Under the pieces are notes generated by a model. The model saw only the letters and a list, made by a program, of their open reading frames with translations. It was not told the origin of the DNA and did no database searches. Source: Bacillota bacterium (GTDB lineage Bacteria; Bacillota_A; Clostridia; Lachnospirales; Lachnospiraceae). Taken from it: a stretch of 64,000 nt of DNA. How positions within the stretch are numbered: the stretch's first letter is position 1; each line of letters begins with the position of its first letter. The stretch covers positions 62,001 to 126,000 of the forward strand of contig JAEZTQ010000011.1 in assembly GCA_023443625.1 (NCBI GenBank), read 5' to 3'. The position numbers and the translations under genes are program-made. This document shows, in pieces, positions 24,738 to 34,000 of the stretch.

Positions 24738-25613
24738 TTAATAGGGTATATGAAAGGTATCAAAAAACCAGTCATCATCATGCACTCTGCGATTTTTATA
24801 TTTGTTTCTCTGATTCCAGACACCGCTGGAAAGAACCTCCTCCACAACCTCTTTCATGTCGGGATCGTCACTGATTCTTTTGAGAATTTTACTTAGTCTT
24901 GTTGCATTATAATGGGTGCAAGCCATCCATAATATATTGTGATTCATATGATACCAATCAAATTTGTAGGTATAGGACTCTTTGAATAAATGTTTAATTA
25001 CAATATCAGGATGTAGAACAGCTTTGTACCCAAAAAGCCAGGCTTTTAGTGACAGTTCTGCATCCTCTGAGCCATATATTTTATAATGACTGTCAAATCC
25101 TCCTATATCATGAAAGACCGCCGCTCGAATAGCCATAAAGCAGCTGCATACAAAGGGTATATAACAAGGAGAATCAGGTTTCACATTGGACCAATTGATA
25201 TCGCCATTTTTGTTCATGGTCAAACCATACCCGATTGCTTCCGGTTGGGTTAAAGAGGCTACTGCTGGGGCAAGAAGATCAGCGTGCATTAGCTTCATAA
25301 AATCAATCATATGATCAAGCCATCCATCAGGAACTTGAACATGGGAATCACAGAAAAATAGTATCTCTCCACTAGCATGAGAAGCACCTAGGTTCCGCGC
25401 ATTGGAGGTACCCAAACCTGGAGTTTTGACAAGTGTTACATATTCTTCGTAGGGAGGGTTATGCAGAAAATCACTACATCCATCATCAGAACCATCATCT
25501 ATAACGATGATTTCCATTAGACGCTTATTTTCAGTATTCATTAAGGAATCTAAGGTCATTTTCAAATTATCTCGTTCATTTTTACTGATTATTATTACAG
25601 AAGCATCCAGCAT
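24738..25613 (-). CDS. Family 2 glycosyltransferase
   Basis: The 291-aa product is a compact GT-A enzyme. It has ASVIIISKNERDNLKMTLDS at the N-terminus, the acidic motif IVIDDGSDDG, GLGTSNARNLGASHASGEIL leading to FCDSHVQVPDGWL (a DxD-like site), and GGFDSHYKIYGSEDAELSLK, the conserved ED of the acceptor loop. The start is placed at MLDASV because GGGGAGGTTAAT precedes it. This leaves 17 bases after the upstream GT4 gene, so the two are in one operon. The sugar specificity is unknown. Confidence 0.88.
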   Translation of the reverse strand: MLDASVIIISKNERDNLKMTLDSLMNTENKRLMEIIVIDDGSDDGCSDFLHNPPYEEYVTLVKTPGLGTSNARNLGASHASGEILFFCDSHVQVPDGWLDHMIDFMKLMHADLLAPAVASLTQPEAIGYGLTMNKNGDINWSNVKPDSPCYIPFVCSCFMAIRAAVFHDIGGFDSHYKIYGSEDAELSLKAWLFGYKAVLHPDIVIKHLFKESYTYKFDWYHMNHNILWMACTHYNATRLSKILKRISDDPDMKEVVEEVLSSGVWNQRNKYKNRRVHDDDWFFDTFHIPY

Positions 25614-25630
25614 ATTAACCTCCCCAAAGA

Positions 25631-26917
25631 TTACAAGGATTCCAACAAGGGTTCCATTTGATTCTTCCATATCCAGCTAGGGCTAAAGCGTTGCCTTGCA
25701 ATAGTTTTGGCATGTAAAACTGTATTAGTCATCATCTGATTCACAATCTCTATGGCATGGGCTTGAAAAAAATCATACTCAGAGGGTGAATAATTTTCTT
25801 TCAAATATACGCCTGATATATTAGCATCCCAAGGCAGGAAGTAGGCTTGCAAATGCTTACCTAATTCCTCCAGCGCCGGAACATTACGATTTAAGACGAT
25901 GAAGTTCCCCCTGCTGGCAGCTTCAATAACAGTTAGCTGGAAGGCCTCTGACATAGAAGAAGAAATGAAAAGGTTGGATAAGGTAAATAACTCTAATATG
26001 GCACTTCTTGGGAAGCCATTAGGAAAGCCCAGGTCACTGGTAAAGACCATATCTGTCATATCCAGGCCATAGTTGCAGCCCTCCTCCTGTACCAGAGCTT
26101 TATATTCGTCATTATCTGTATCCTCAGAGGGGACATCACAAAAAATTACTTTTACTGATTTATGGGTACTAGTTTTTATGCTTCCAGCCAGTGCAGCTAC
26201 TTTTTTAAATTGCTTATCTGGTGTAAATCGGGCAGGATATACGATCAAGATATCAGGAGTAAATAAATCCACCTCCCTAGCTACCTTTATCATAGGCTCG
26301 CTCATATAACGGAGCATATCCAGGCAGTTATTTACTACTCGACATTTTCCTTCTACAATACCATATTGCTTTGCCAGGGCAGGTAATAGAGCATAGGTAA
26401 AGGTTATATAAGTAGTGTTTGGCATGGGAGTAAAACGAGCTGAGAAGGGATAATCGGGCTTATGGGGAGGAGGAGCGGGCGCTGAGTGGCTAAAGGACAG
26501 GAATTTAACCTTTGGAAGGTGTTCTTGTGCTTTACGAAGGGCCACATTATTAATTAAATGCACAGAATGATAGAGTATGTCGTGGATAATACATACATCA
26601 ACATCAGCTAATTTAATAACAAGATCCTTGGCGATAGTATCAGCTTCTTCAAAAAATGTATCATGAACCTCACCATAAGGTTCATTATAGTCATACCATT
26701 CAATAGGTTTGCCCTTATAGGTATTGGATACTTTTACCCATTCAATTCTTTTATCAAGAAATATGCCATGCCTTTCTTCATCCAAACATTGCTCACAAAC
26801 AAGCATTTTTGTTTCAATATTGGCATCTAACAGCATTGTTAAATGGTCAGCAGCTACGCTTACCAGGGAATTAGTACTTTGTAGATGTCCATATAAAGTT
26901 AATAGAGCAATCTTCAT
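25631..26917 (-). CDS. GT4-like glycosyltransferase
   Basis: The 428-aa product has the two-lobed GT-B layout. The N-terminal lobe begins MKIALLTLYGHLQSTNSL. The C-terminal lobe contains DILIVYPARFTPDKQFKKVA and a donor-binding region SNLFISSSMSEAFQLTVIEA followed by ASRGNFIVLN, which match the GT4 pattern with the E-x7-E-like motif. It should use a nucleotide sugar and retain anomeric configuration. AAAGGAG lies upstream of the ATG. It is the first gene of the minus-strand operon with two GT2 enzymes and the DUF4176 protein. Confidence 0.82.
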   Translation of the reverse strand: MKIALLTLYGHLQSTNSLVSVAADHLTMLLDANIETKMLVCEQCLDEERHGIFLDKRIEWVKVSNTYKGKPIEWYDYNEPYGEVHDTFFEEADTIAKDLVIKLADVDVCIIHDILYHSVHLINNVALRKAQEHLPKVKFLSFSHSAPAPPPHKPDYPFSARFTPMPNTTYITFTYALLPALAKQYGIVEGKCRVVNNCLDMLRYMSEPMIKVAREVDLFTPDILIVYPARFTPDKQFKKVAALAGSIKTSTHKSVKVIFCDVPSEDTDNDEYKALVQEEGCNYGLDMTDMVFTSDLGFPNGFPRSAILELFTLSNLFISSSMSEAFQLTVIEAASRGNFIVLNRNVPALEELGKHLQAYFLPWDANISGVYLKENYSPSEYDFFQAHAIEIVNQMMTNTVLHAKTIARQRFSPSWIWKNQMEPLLESL

Positions 26918-27081
26918 AGTTATAACTCCTTTAAGTTAGAAACTATTAAAAATCATATTTTTAACATTATATAGCAAACATTGCATATTTACAAGTAATT
27001 ATATTTTACTACAAATATCTACAATTCATCTACTGTGTTATTCTGTTTCAATTTGATTAGCATAAGAATGGCATACCCATG

Positions 27082-27945
27082 TCAAATGTCAGTGTGTAAT
27101 AGGGCATTTATTTTCTCATTCGCTAATGCAATGTGATCTAAATATTCACTATAGGAAGGACTCAATCTCTTCATAGCAGGAATGAAGAGATCGTAATAGC
27201 CATTTGAATTGTTAAACTCCTTTAGCATTTCGCTCATATGATATACCTGTGAAGACTTATATTCTTCAGATTGTTTATAGGCTAAGTAATTTTCTATGAA
27301 TTCTTCATGTTCTGCCAGAAATTCATCTGGATTTCTCATAGAATGTTGTGTGTTCATAATCATCTCATTCATCTTATTTATGCTGATATCTTTAGTAGCT
27401 TCATCCAAATAAACTTCTAAGTCCTTAGGAAAAGTCAAATCTGGGACTTTATCTAAGAAATCTACAATCTCTTCATAAGCAGATAGCTGCTCTTCTGTTC
27501 TAATGGGTTCCTTCAGAAAATGAGCAAAATGGAGGCATATGAATCTGCCATAATACCCTGGGAAAGAATCTAATAGTTTATCAACTATAGTTGTATTCAT
27601 GTCAATTGCTTTTAATTCTCTACTTATATCACCATAATCTTTGCCTGAAGATAGCTGATCTATGAGAGCATTCTTAGCATGTTCTTTTTGAAGAGTAAGT
27701 TCTTTTTGTAAGGCAAGTTTTTTTAGTGTTTCACCGTTTTCATCAGCAAACACTTCTTTTATTTCTTCTATACTAAATCCAAGTTTACGAAGAACTGCAA
27801 TTCGATTTAAACGCTCTATATCATAGTCATTGAAATCCCTGTAGCCATTCTCTAAGATTAGGGGGCATACTAAGGCCTGCTCAATATAATATTCGATTGC
27901 CTTCTTAGTTAATTTTGTTATCTTGCTTGTTTCAGTTATTAACAT
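27082..27945 (-). CDS. MerR-family regulator
   Basis: The 287-aa product begins with a MerR winged helix-turn-helix (ITETSKITKLTKKAIEYYIE, then GYRDFNDYDIERLNRIAVLR). A coiled linker and a 180-residue helical effector domain of unknown ligand follow. The start is chosen at MLITET because GGAGGTGAAATT lies directly upstream. Its own promoter has the 19-base spacer and central dyad expected of MerR control. It is divergent from the tail-collar/RiPP-like gene series 250 bases away, so it could control that region, though autoregulation is the only link visible. Confidence 0.85.
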   Translation of the reverse strand: MLITETSKITKLTKKAIEYYIEQALVCPLILENGYRDFNDYDIERLNRIAVLRKLGFSIEEIKEVFADENGETLKKLALQKELTLQKEHAKNALIDQLSSGKDYGDISRELKAIDMNTTIVDKLLDSFPGYYGRFICLHFAHFLKEPIRTEEQLSAYEEIVDFLDKVPDLTFPKDLEVYLDEATKDISINKMNEMIMNTQHSMRNPDEFLAEHEEFIENYLAYKQSEEYKSSQVYHMSEMLKEFNNSNGYYDLFIPAMKRLSPSYSEYLDHIALANEKINALLHTDI

Positions 27946-27964
27946 AATTTCACCTCCAGAGATA

Positions 27965-27995
27965 ATCATAATCTAACACCCTGGGTGATAGTCAA
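27965..27995 (-). promoter_or_regulatory. MerR-type promoter with 19-base spacer
   Basis: On the minus strand TTGACT (27990-27995) and TATGAT (27965-27970) are 19 bases apart, two longer than optimum, as is typical for promoters twisted into activity by MerR proteins. CTAACACCCTGGGTGATAG (27973-27991) is a near-perfect dyad centred in the spacer. Confidence 0.8.
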
Positions 27996-28198
27996 TAGTA
28001 ATTTGAAATTTTATATGATATCTAATTAGTAATGAATTAATTAAGGAAGCTTTCTTGTTTTTCAGTCTTAATTATTACGATATATGACTTTTGGAGAAAA
28101 ATAATATATATTTGCTCAGTAAAAGTTTGACTGCATTTTGGACATGGTATAAAATGGTAAATAGGATTAGACAAGAAATACAGGAAGGAGGTTTTGAT

Positions 28199-28441
28199 GT
28201 GGAAACTTTTGTAGGAACAATTGAACTTTTTGCTTTTGGGTTTGCGCCCAGAGGCTGGAAGTTATGTGACGGCACTTCTCTACCTGTTAATTCATTCCCA
28301 GTTCTTTATTCACTAATTGGTGTCACATATGGCGGCGATGGACGCAGTACATTTAATATTCCCAATCTGCTTGGGACAGAACCGCTGCCTTACATGAAGT
28401 ATTACATTGCAATTGACGGACTTTACCCTACTAGACCGTAA
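28199..28441 (+). CDS. Tail-collar (MdpB-like) mini-protein 1
   Basis: The 80-aa product starts at a GTG with AAGGAGG seven bases upstream; a longer open frame has no ribosome site. GTIELFAFGFAPRGWKLCDG, then LYSLIGVTYGGDGRSTFNIP and NLLGTEP are the classical phage tail-collar/microcystin-dependent-protein motifs. The protein is about half the usual length and ends in YYIAIDGLYPTRP. It is the first of three tandem paralogues. Free-standing collar proteins of this type are seen outside prophages; their role is unknown. No other phage structural gene is present. Confidence 0.85.
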   Translation: METFVGTIELFAFGFAPRGWKLCDGTSLPVNSFPVLYSLIGVTYGGDGRSTFNIPNLLGTEPLPYMKYYIAIDGLYPTRP

Positions 28442-28479
28442 AATTTATTAATTATTTGAATGAAAGGCAGGTAAATGAT

Positions 28480-28734
28480 ATGGAACCTTATCTGGGACAA
28501 ATACAGCTGTTCGCCTTCGGCTTTGCTCCTGACGGATGGTTATTATGTAACGGAGCATTATTACAGATTAATGAAAATGTGGCTTTATACTCTTTGCTTG
28601 GTACCAAATTTGGAGGGGATGGTCAGACGAACTTTGCTATTCCTAATCTTGTTGGTGCCAGACCACAAAATGTTACTTCCAATTACATGTGCTATTACAT
28701 AGCAAGTGAGGGCTATTATCCACCACGCAGTTAG
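28480..28734 (+). CDS. Tail-collar (MdpB-like) mini-protein 2
   Basis: The 84-aa paralogue has GQIQLFAFGFAPDGWLLCNG, LYSLLGTKFGGDGQTNFAIP and a C-terminal CYYIASEGYYPPRS. The start at MEPYLG is preceded by AAAGGCAGG. It lies 38 bases after its neighbour in the same operon. The two conserved cysteines of the first copy are reduced to a partly different set, so a disulphide role is not conserved. Confidence 0.83.
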   Translation: MEPYLGQIQLFAFGFAPDGWLLCNGALLQINENVALYSLLGTKFGGDGQTNFAIPNLVGARPQNVTSNYMCYYIASEGYYPPRS

Positions 28735-28769
28735 ATTATATGAAAAACAGATAGAAGGAAGGTGTCACT

Positions 28770-29012
28770 TTGGATCCATTCTTAGGAACTATAAAATTAT
28801 TTCCCTTAGATTTTGAGCCACAGGGCTGGATGCTTTGCAATGGCAGGCAATTAACTATTACACAGCACCAAGCGCTGTATGCATTAATTGGCAATAGGTA
28901 TGGTGGTGACGGAAGGACGAATTTTAATTTGCCAAACTTAACGGGTGCAGAGCCGTTCCCCGGTATGAAATATTACATAGCATATATTGGTTTATTTCCC
29001 ACCAGAGATTAG
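28770..29012 (+). CDS. Tail-collar (MdpB-like) mini-protein 3
   Basis: The 80-aa paralogue begins at a TTG with GGAAGG upstream. GTIKLFPLDFEPQGWMLCNG, LYALIGNRYGGDGRTNFNLP and YYIAYIGLFPTRD match the other two. Three collar genes with different start codons (GTG, ATG, TTG) suggest duplication followed by tuning of translation. The next gene, 31 bases downstream, encodes a discoidin-like adhesion protein. Confidence 0.83.
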   Translation: MDPFLGTIKLFPLDFEPQGWMLCNGRQLTITQHQALYALIGNRYGGDGRTNFNLPNLTGAEPFPGMKYYIAYIGLFPTRD

Positions 29013-29043
29013 CAGTTGATTTTTTATGAAAGGATGTGAAACA

Positions 29044-30063
29044 ATGGGTAATATTGCTTTAAATAAAGCTACATCATCTAATTTCTCTGTTTTGCCATTT
29101 ACACCGAATAAAGCAGTGACAGGAGATGCTTCAGCACTAAATAGATGGATTGGGACGGTACCCGGTTGGATTAAGGTGGATCTGGGCAATCCATATTGGG
29201 TAAATAGCTGGATAATAAAAAATATGGGAATTCATAGTGATTGGGGCTCGAATTATAATATGGTTGATTATAAGCTGCAGGGTAGCGATGTGGACTCAGA
29301 GGATAGTGGGAATTGGATAGATATCTGCAGTATTACGAACAATAGCCAGAATATAACCCAGTGTAATTTTATACCATGCAGATATAGGTATTTCAGAACA
29401 TATGTAACAAAGGGCCTTCAATGTAACAAATCGACTGCCGCTATAATGGAATTTGAATTATATGAATATACAAATCTTCCCTATCTGTCGGCACTGACTT
29501 TAACGGCCGGAACCTTAAGTCCAGCATTCAACAAGCAGGTATATAAGTACACGACAAAGGTTCCTCAAGGAATCAGTCAGATAGCAGTAACACCAACAAC
29601 AACCGCTACCAATGCAATAATCACCGTGAATGATCAAATAGTACAAAATCAGACACAATCACAGTATATTCCTATAAATAATACCGGTACTACGGATATT
29701 ACAGTAAAAGTAGTTGTTGATGGCACCTATATCAGTGAAGCTTATACCATAACCGTTACTAAAGAACAAGTTTCACAGTATTTAGATAATCTGGTAGTGA
29801 ATGGTGCCATAAGAATGATGCCAGCCTTTAACAGTCTTACTTCTACATATAATGTCATTGTTACTGCTGGAAGGACCAGTGTAACTATAACCCCAACTGC
29901 AAAAACATCTGGTTCTACAGTAAACGTAAGCGGCCGATCGGTAACTAGCGGGCAGACTTCACAGCCAATTGATCTCTTAGTAGGACAAAATAAAATACTT
30001 GTTTATGTAGAAAATACATCTCAACAATTTATCTACACGTTTAATGTCAATAGACCTAGCTAA
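29044..30063 (+). CDS. Discoidin-like protein with two cadherin-like sandwich repeats
   Basis: The 339-aa product opens with an F5/8 type C (discoidin)-like domain: NIALNKATSSNFSVLPFTPN, then KAVTGDASALNRWIGTVPGW and IKVDLGNPYWVNSWIIKNMG. Two about 90-residue cadherin-like beta-sandwich units follow, each starting with LSALTLTAGTLSPAF or LDNLVVNGAIRMMPAFNSLT. Discoidin domains bind carbohydrates. No signal peptide is visible, so export would need another route, as for the collar proteins before it. AAAGGATGTG precedes the ATG. It ends before a 100-base gap and the next secreted protein. Confidence 0.8.
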   Translation: MGNIALNKATSSNFSVLPFTPNKAVTGDASALNRWIGTVPGWIKVDLGNPYWVNSWIIKNMGIHSDWGSNYNMVDYKLQGSDVDSEDSGNWIDICSITNNSQNITQCNFIPCRYRYFRTYVTKGLQCNKSTAAIMEFELYEYTNLPYLSALTLTAGTLSPAFNKQVYKYTTKVPQGISQIAVTPTTTATNAIITVNDQIVQNQTQSQYIPINNTGTTDITVKVVVDGTYISEAYTITVTKEQVSQYLDNLVVNGAIRMMPAFNSLTSTYNVIVTAGRTSVTITPTAKTSGSTVNVSGRSVTSGQTSQPIDLLVGQNKILVYVENTSQQFIYTFNVNRPS

Positions 30064-30162
30064 TAAAATACCAAAGTAAGGGCACACTGATAAAACATAC
30101 AGCAGATTACTATGTCAGTGTGCCCTTTTAATAAATAATAAAAAGAAGGAGTTAATAATTAA

Positions 30163-33045
30163 GTGAAAGGAATAAAAAAAGTTATAATAACTATTATTTG
30201 TATAGCAGCTTTTTATGCTATATTACCGGCTTCCGTAAATGCCGCAGAGGCAGCCTGGTCAGATGCAGTCACTATTAACGACCCAAGTGCACTTACTAGT
30301 TCTCAACCATTTTTTGTAGCTGGGGATAATGTATTATATAGCGCCTGGTCGGAAAAATCAGGGACAAATAATATTATTAGGGTAAAGAAATACGATGGCT
30401 CTACCTGGAGTTATATCGATAATGGCGGCATTAATTATAATCGGTCAATGAGTGCATATAATCCATACCTTATAATAATTGATAATACCCTATATGCTGC
30501 ATGGGAAGAAGAAAACATTGTGGGGCAACTTTCTACTATTATTCGAGTTAAGAAATACGATGGATCTTCCTGGAGCTCTGTGGATGGGGATGCTGGTATT
30601 AGCTATGATTTTTATCAAGATTCTGAAAATGTATTTCTGCAAGTACATAACGGCAGCCTTTATGCTGCTTGGAGTGAAACCTTTAATGGGGCAATATATC
30701 AACTACATGTAAAAAAATACTTGGGTGGAAACTCCTGGTCTTCAGAGGATTATGGCTCAGTTAACGGGTTGAATTATGATAATGATTATTCAGCTCTTAA
30801 TCCCAGTCTAGCTTCCTATAACAACAAGCTATATTTAATATGGACAGAGCCTGATATAGGCAATGTTTATCAGATAAATATGAAATGTTTTGATGGCAGT
30901 AGCTGGAGCCTAGTTGGCTATGGTATGAACGCTGATCCAGGTAATTATGCCCAATCACCAAAGCTTTTTGTACTGAACAATTCTTTGTTTGCTGCTTGGT
31001 ATGAAATGGGAGCAACAGATTTAATCAGACTGAAAAAATATAATGGAGTTTCCTGGGAGCTTGTTGATGGCGGTCAGCTGAATAAATCAACATCACTCTA
31101 TGTATTTAATTTAGAGGGTTTGGTTTATAACAATACCTTATATTTATCCTGGGTTGAGATGCTAAGTGATTCTATAAGTCAATTGACCATGGTATTGAAA
31201 TATGACGGTAATACAGTTACTTATCTGGAGGGTGACAATCTTAATACAGGTATAAACTTAGCAAATTCCGATTCCAATAGTGCACCAGCCATGGCTGTGT
31301 TCAATAAAAGCCTCTATGTTGCCTGGGTAGAAAACAACTCAATATACCAAAGAAGTTTTATCCTCCCACATAGCAAGATTTCATCACCTGTCAATCTGAC
31401 GGAAGAAACTCTAGATTTAGCAAGCTTAAGCCTTGCCCTCTATGGAACCAGTTTCAATAGCAATACTCTGGATAAGAACCATTTTTCTCTTGTAAATGCA
31501 CCGCAGGGTCTAAGTATTGAAAAGGTAACTTATAATAACAGCAGCCAATGCACAGTTGATTTAGCTTTTGATGGTACAGATTTTGACACGGATATATCAA
31601 ATCTCAGTGTTATTGTCGACGGTTTTGAAGTTATAGATGGGATGAGTTTGACGGATACGAATACTATGCCTATTACGGCAACAAAGGATACGGAATCAAT
31701 ATCAATTATAGATGATGGTGCAATATGGGAAGGGGAAGAGAATGGTGAGATAATAACTGTAACCTTACATGGAGGTACCTTTGCAAAAACCATTCACGCT
31801 GCAGACTGGACAGTTTCAAATCTGCCGGCAGGTGTGACAAAAGGTTCTGTGGTAAGGACTGATGCTCATACAGTTAGTATAATCTTATCCGGTAATTCAA
31901 CTACAGATTATGATACAGATATTACAAATATATCAGTTACCTGCCCGGACAGTGATTATGTGGATTCCACAGGAGGTGGAAGCCTTACTGCAGATAAGGG
32001 CGTAGTACTTAAATCAAAGAATATTCATTTAAATGTTATGGCAGGAGCAGGCGGAACATTTAAAATAAATGATGGTGTAGAGCTTCCCATCTATAATGAT
32101 GAATTCACACGGGGTACTCTTATAAAACTTACAGCTGTACCAGTGGGAACCTTTAGCTTTGCCTACTGGCTGGATGTGGCATCCTCAAGTATCGTCTCAA
32201 CTAATCCAGTTTATGAATTTACTGTAGGTACCGGAGTGTATCTACAGGCAGTCTTCCAGACGAATCAAGCAGATCTATTCAATGTAGTATTTAAGGATCC
32301 ATCGGGAAGAATACTCAGTAACCAATTAGTCTCCAATGGTAGTGCGGCAGCAGAGCCAAAGAATACGTTTATTATGGGATATGAGTTCTTAGGTTGGGAT
32401 AAGGACTTTAGTAATGTCACTGGGAATATGGAAGTAATGGCTAAGTACAGGAGATTACCAGACACATATCATCTCACAGTTACAAATGGAACTATTACGA
32501 CAGGAGGAAGTACCGGCGATTATAAATATGATACCCTCGTTACGGTTATAGCTGATATGGCTCCTACGGATAAGAAATTCGCATATTGGACAATGGATGG
32601 AGTTATTGTCAGCAGAAGTATGAGCTATAGTTTCTATACTATTATGGGCTCTATGAATTTAACTGCGGAATATGTTGATCTCTCAACCCCTATACCAAAT
32701 GATCCACTAATTGCATTATTGCCCCTTGTAGCTATTGACGCCGATCATAACTCCATGCTCTTTATTGCTAACAGGGATCTTGTTCCAAGTGGCTCTACTC
32801 TCATTGAAAGCGGCTTCCTGCTTTATAAAGCCAGTGACAGCTGGAGCGGAGAACTCACGGTAGATACATTAAATATAATCACCGCTAAGGTGAAAAATAC
32901 ATCAACCAATCAATTCTATATTCGAAAGAATAATATAGTTGCGGGGGAAACCTGGTATGTCAGGACTTATATGATCTATCGGGATACCGCAGGAAATGTT
33001 CAGATAGCCTACAGTACCAATACAGTTAACGGTAAAATATCATAG
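30163..33045 (+). CDS. Large secreted protein: beta-propeller-like repeats plus InlB-type repeat
   Basis: The 960-aa product has a Sec signal peptide (core VIITIICIAAFYAILPASVNA). Residues about 35-400 hold repeats of roughly 55 residues with IRVKKYDGSSWSSVDG and LYAAWSE motifs, consistent with a beta-propeller. Then come two sandwich units with SISIIDDGAIWEGEENGEI, an InlB B-repeat-like unit (VVFKDPSGRILSNQLVSNG, YEFLGWDKDFSNVTGNMEVM), and a C-terminal domain. There is no LPXTG motif or membrane anchor, so it is released or non-covalently attached. The start is GTG with AAGGAG 11 bases upstream. It directly precedes the 46-aa peptide gene. Confidence 0.82.
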   Translation: MKGIKKVIITIICIAAFYAILPASVNAAEAAWSDAVTINDPSALTSSQPFFVAGDNVLYSAWSEKSGTNNIIRVKKYDGSTWSYIDNGGINYNRSMSAYNPYLIIIDNTLYAAWEEENIVGQLSTIIRVKKYDGSSWSSVDGDAGISYDFYQDSENVFLQVHNGSLYAAWSETFNGAIYQLHVKKYLGGNSWSSEDYGSVNGLNYDNDYSALNPSLASYNNKLYLIWTEPDIGNVYQINMKCFDGSSWSLVGYGMNADPGNYAQSPKLFVLNNSLFAAWYEMGATDLIRLKKYNGVSWELVDGGQLNKSTSLYVFNLEGLVYNNTLYLSWVEMLSDSISQLTMVLKYDGNTVTYLEGDNLNTGINLANSDSNSAPAMAVFNKSLYVAWVENNSIYQRSFILPHSKISSPVNLTEETLDLASLSLALYGTSFNSNTLDKNHFSLVNAPQGLSIEKVTYNNSSQCTVDLAFDGTDFDTDISNLSVIVDGFEVIDGMSLTDTNTMPITATKDTESISIIDDGAIWEGEENGEIITVTLHGGTFAKTIHAADWTVSNLPAGVTKGSVVRTDAHTVSIILSGNSTTDYDTDITNISVTCPDSDYVDSTGGGSLTADKGVVLKSKNIHLNVMAGAGGTFKINDGVELPIYNDEFTRGTLIKLTAVPVGTFSFAYWLDVASSSIVSTNPVYEFTVGTGVYLQAVFQTNQADLFNVVFKDPSGRILSNQLVSNGSAAAEPKNTFIMGYEFLGWDKDFSNVTGNMEVMAKYRRLPDTYHLTVTNGTITTGGSTGDYKYDTLVTVIADMAPTDKKFAYWTMDGVIVSRSMSYSFYTIMGSMNLTAEYVDLSTPIPNDPLIALLPLVAIDADHNSMLFIANRDLVPSGSTLIESGFLLYKASDSWSGELTVDTLNIITAKVKNTSTNQFYIRKNNIVAGETWYVRTYMIYRDTAGNVQIAYSTNTVNGKIS

Positions 33046-33067
33046 TATCTCGGAGGGTGATTTTTAG

Positions 33068-33208
33068 ATGATGGAATATAAGAGCAGTAATGAGAACAAG
33101 AAAACTTATGAAAAGCCGGAAATAGAAATAATGGTATTTGAAACAGAGAAAATCTGTTTCAGTGGTTTAGGTGAAAGCTTTGGAATGGACGGCATTGGCA
33201 TAGACTAA
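33068..33208 (+). CDS. Putative RiPP precursor peptide, 46 aa
   Basis: A strong GGAGGGTG site precedes MMEYKSSNENKKTYEKPEIE. The rest is IMVFETEKICFSGLGESFGM and DGIGID. YEKPEI matches the YxxPxL/I leader motif that lasso-type precursors use to bind the PqqD-like RRE protein, which is encoded two genes downstream. The C-terminal 17 residues are rich in Gly and Ser with one Cys and a terminal Asp, a plausible core. The classification rests on leader motif and neighbours. No cyclase is encoded, so the modification is unknown. Confidence 0.7.
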   Translation: MMEYKSSNENKKTYEKPEIEIMVFETEKICFSGLGESFGMDGIGID

Positions 33209-33265
33209 GAGCCGATAATCATTTTTATTAATTAGTATTAGTTTACATACCTAAGGAGATTTTAT

Positions 33266-34000
33266 ATGCTGTTTAAAATAGCAGATTTAACCGTAGCAGT
33301 GGATTGTTCAGAGAAAACTTTAAAGGAGCATATCATAAATTATCAGGTGATTGAATATGGTAATCCGGATATTGATCTTCAAAGGGATTCAAAAGTATTA
33401 AGGGATTTACGGGAGAATTATTCATATTTAACAGCCGATGAACTGGAATATACTTATACCGGTTATGAGTTTTCCAACTCCTTACTTGATTTTAACGGTT
33501 TCTGCCTCCATGCTTCAGCTATATCCTTAGATCATAATGCAATCTTATTCTCTGCCCCGAGTGGTACGGGTAAATCCACCCATACCGGATTATGGCATAA
33601 TTATTTTGGAAATAACAGGCTTATTATCATTAATGATGATAAGCCTGCAATCCGTTATATTGAAGACTATTTTTATGTCTATGGAACTCCCTGGAGCGGA
33701 AAATGCAATTTACAGGCAGATGTGAAAATACCTCTGAAAGCCATTGTATTTATAAAGCAGTCAAATAGGAATGATATCAGAAGATTGGATAACAGAGAAG
33801 CTGTTTGTTCAATTATGCAAAATAGCATAAAGCCTCAGGGTAATCGGGATAAGATGAACGCCCTGTTAGATTTGCATGATGCTGTAGTTAAAAGGATACC
33901 AATATATGAATTAAGCTGTAACATGAGTTTAGAGGCAGTAAAGCTGGTTTATAATACGGTTTTTCATAAAGAGCAGGAAGTAATGAGGATAGAAGGATGA
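33266..34000 (+). CDS. HPr-kinase-like protein of a RiPP-type cassette
   Basis: The 244-aa product contains a P-loop in FSAPSGTGKSTHTGLWHNYF and IINDDKPAIRYIEDYFYVYG followed by GTPWSGK, which match the HPr kinase fold. Similar proteins in lasso-peptide clusters phosphorylate a C-terminal serine of the precursor. Here the substrate could be the 46-aa peptide, although its last residue is Asp. The N-terminal 75 residues replace the HPr-binding part of true HPrK. AAGGAG lies before the ATG. Its stop overlaps the PqqD start (ATGA). Confidence 0.85.
   Translation: MLFKIADLTVAVDCSEKTLKEHIINYQVIEYGNPDIDLQRDSKVLRDLRENYSYLTADELEYTYTGYEFSNSLLDFNGFCLHASAISLDHNAILFSAPSGTGKSTHTGLWHNYFGNNRLIIINDDKPAIRYIEDYFYVYGTPWSGKCNLQADVKIPLKAIVFIKQSNRNDIRRLDNREAVCSIMQNSIKPQGNRDKMNALLDLHDAVVKRIPIYELSCNMSLEAVKLVYNTVFHKEQEVMRIEG

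Noticed and set aside
28199..29012. Prophage tail region
   Set aside because: Only collar-domain mini-proteins occur; no tape measure, baseplate, capsid, holin or integrase genes accompany them.
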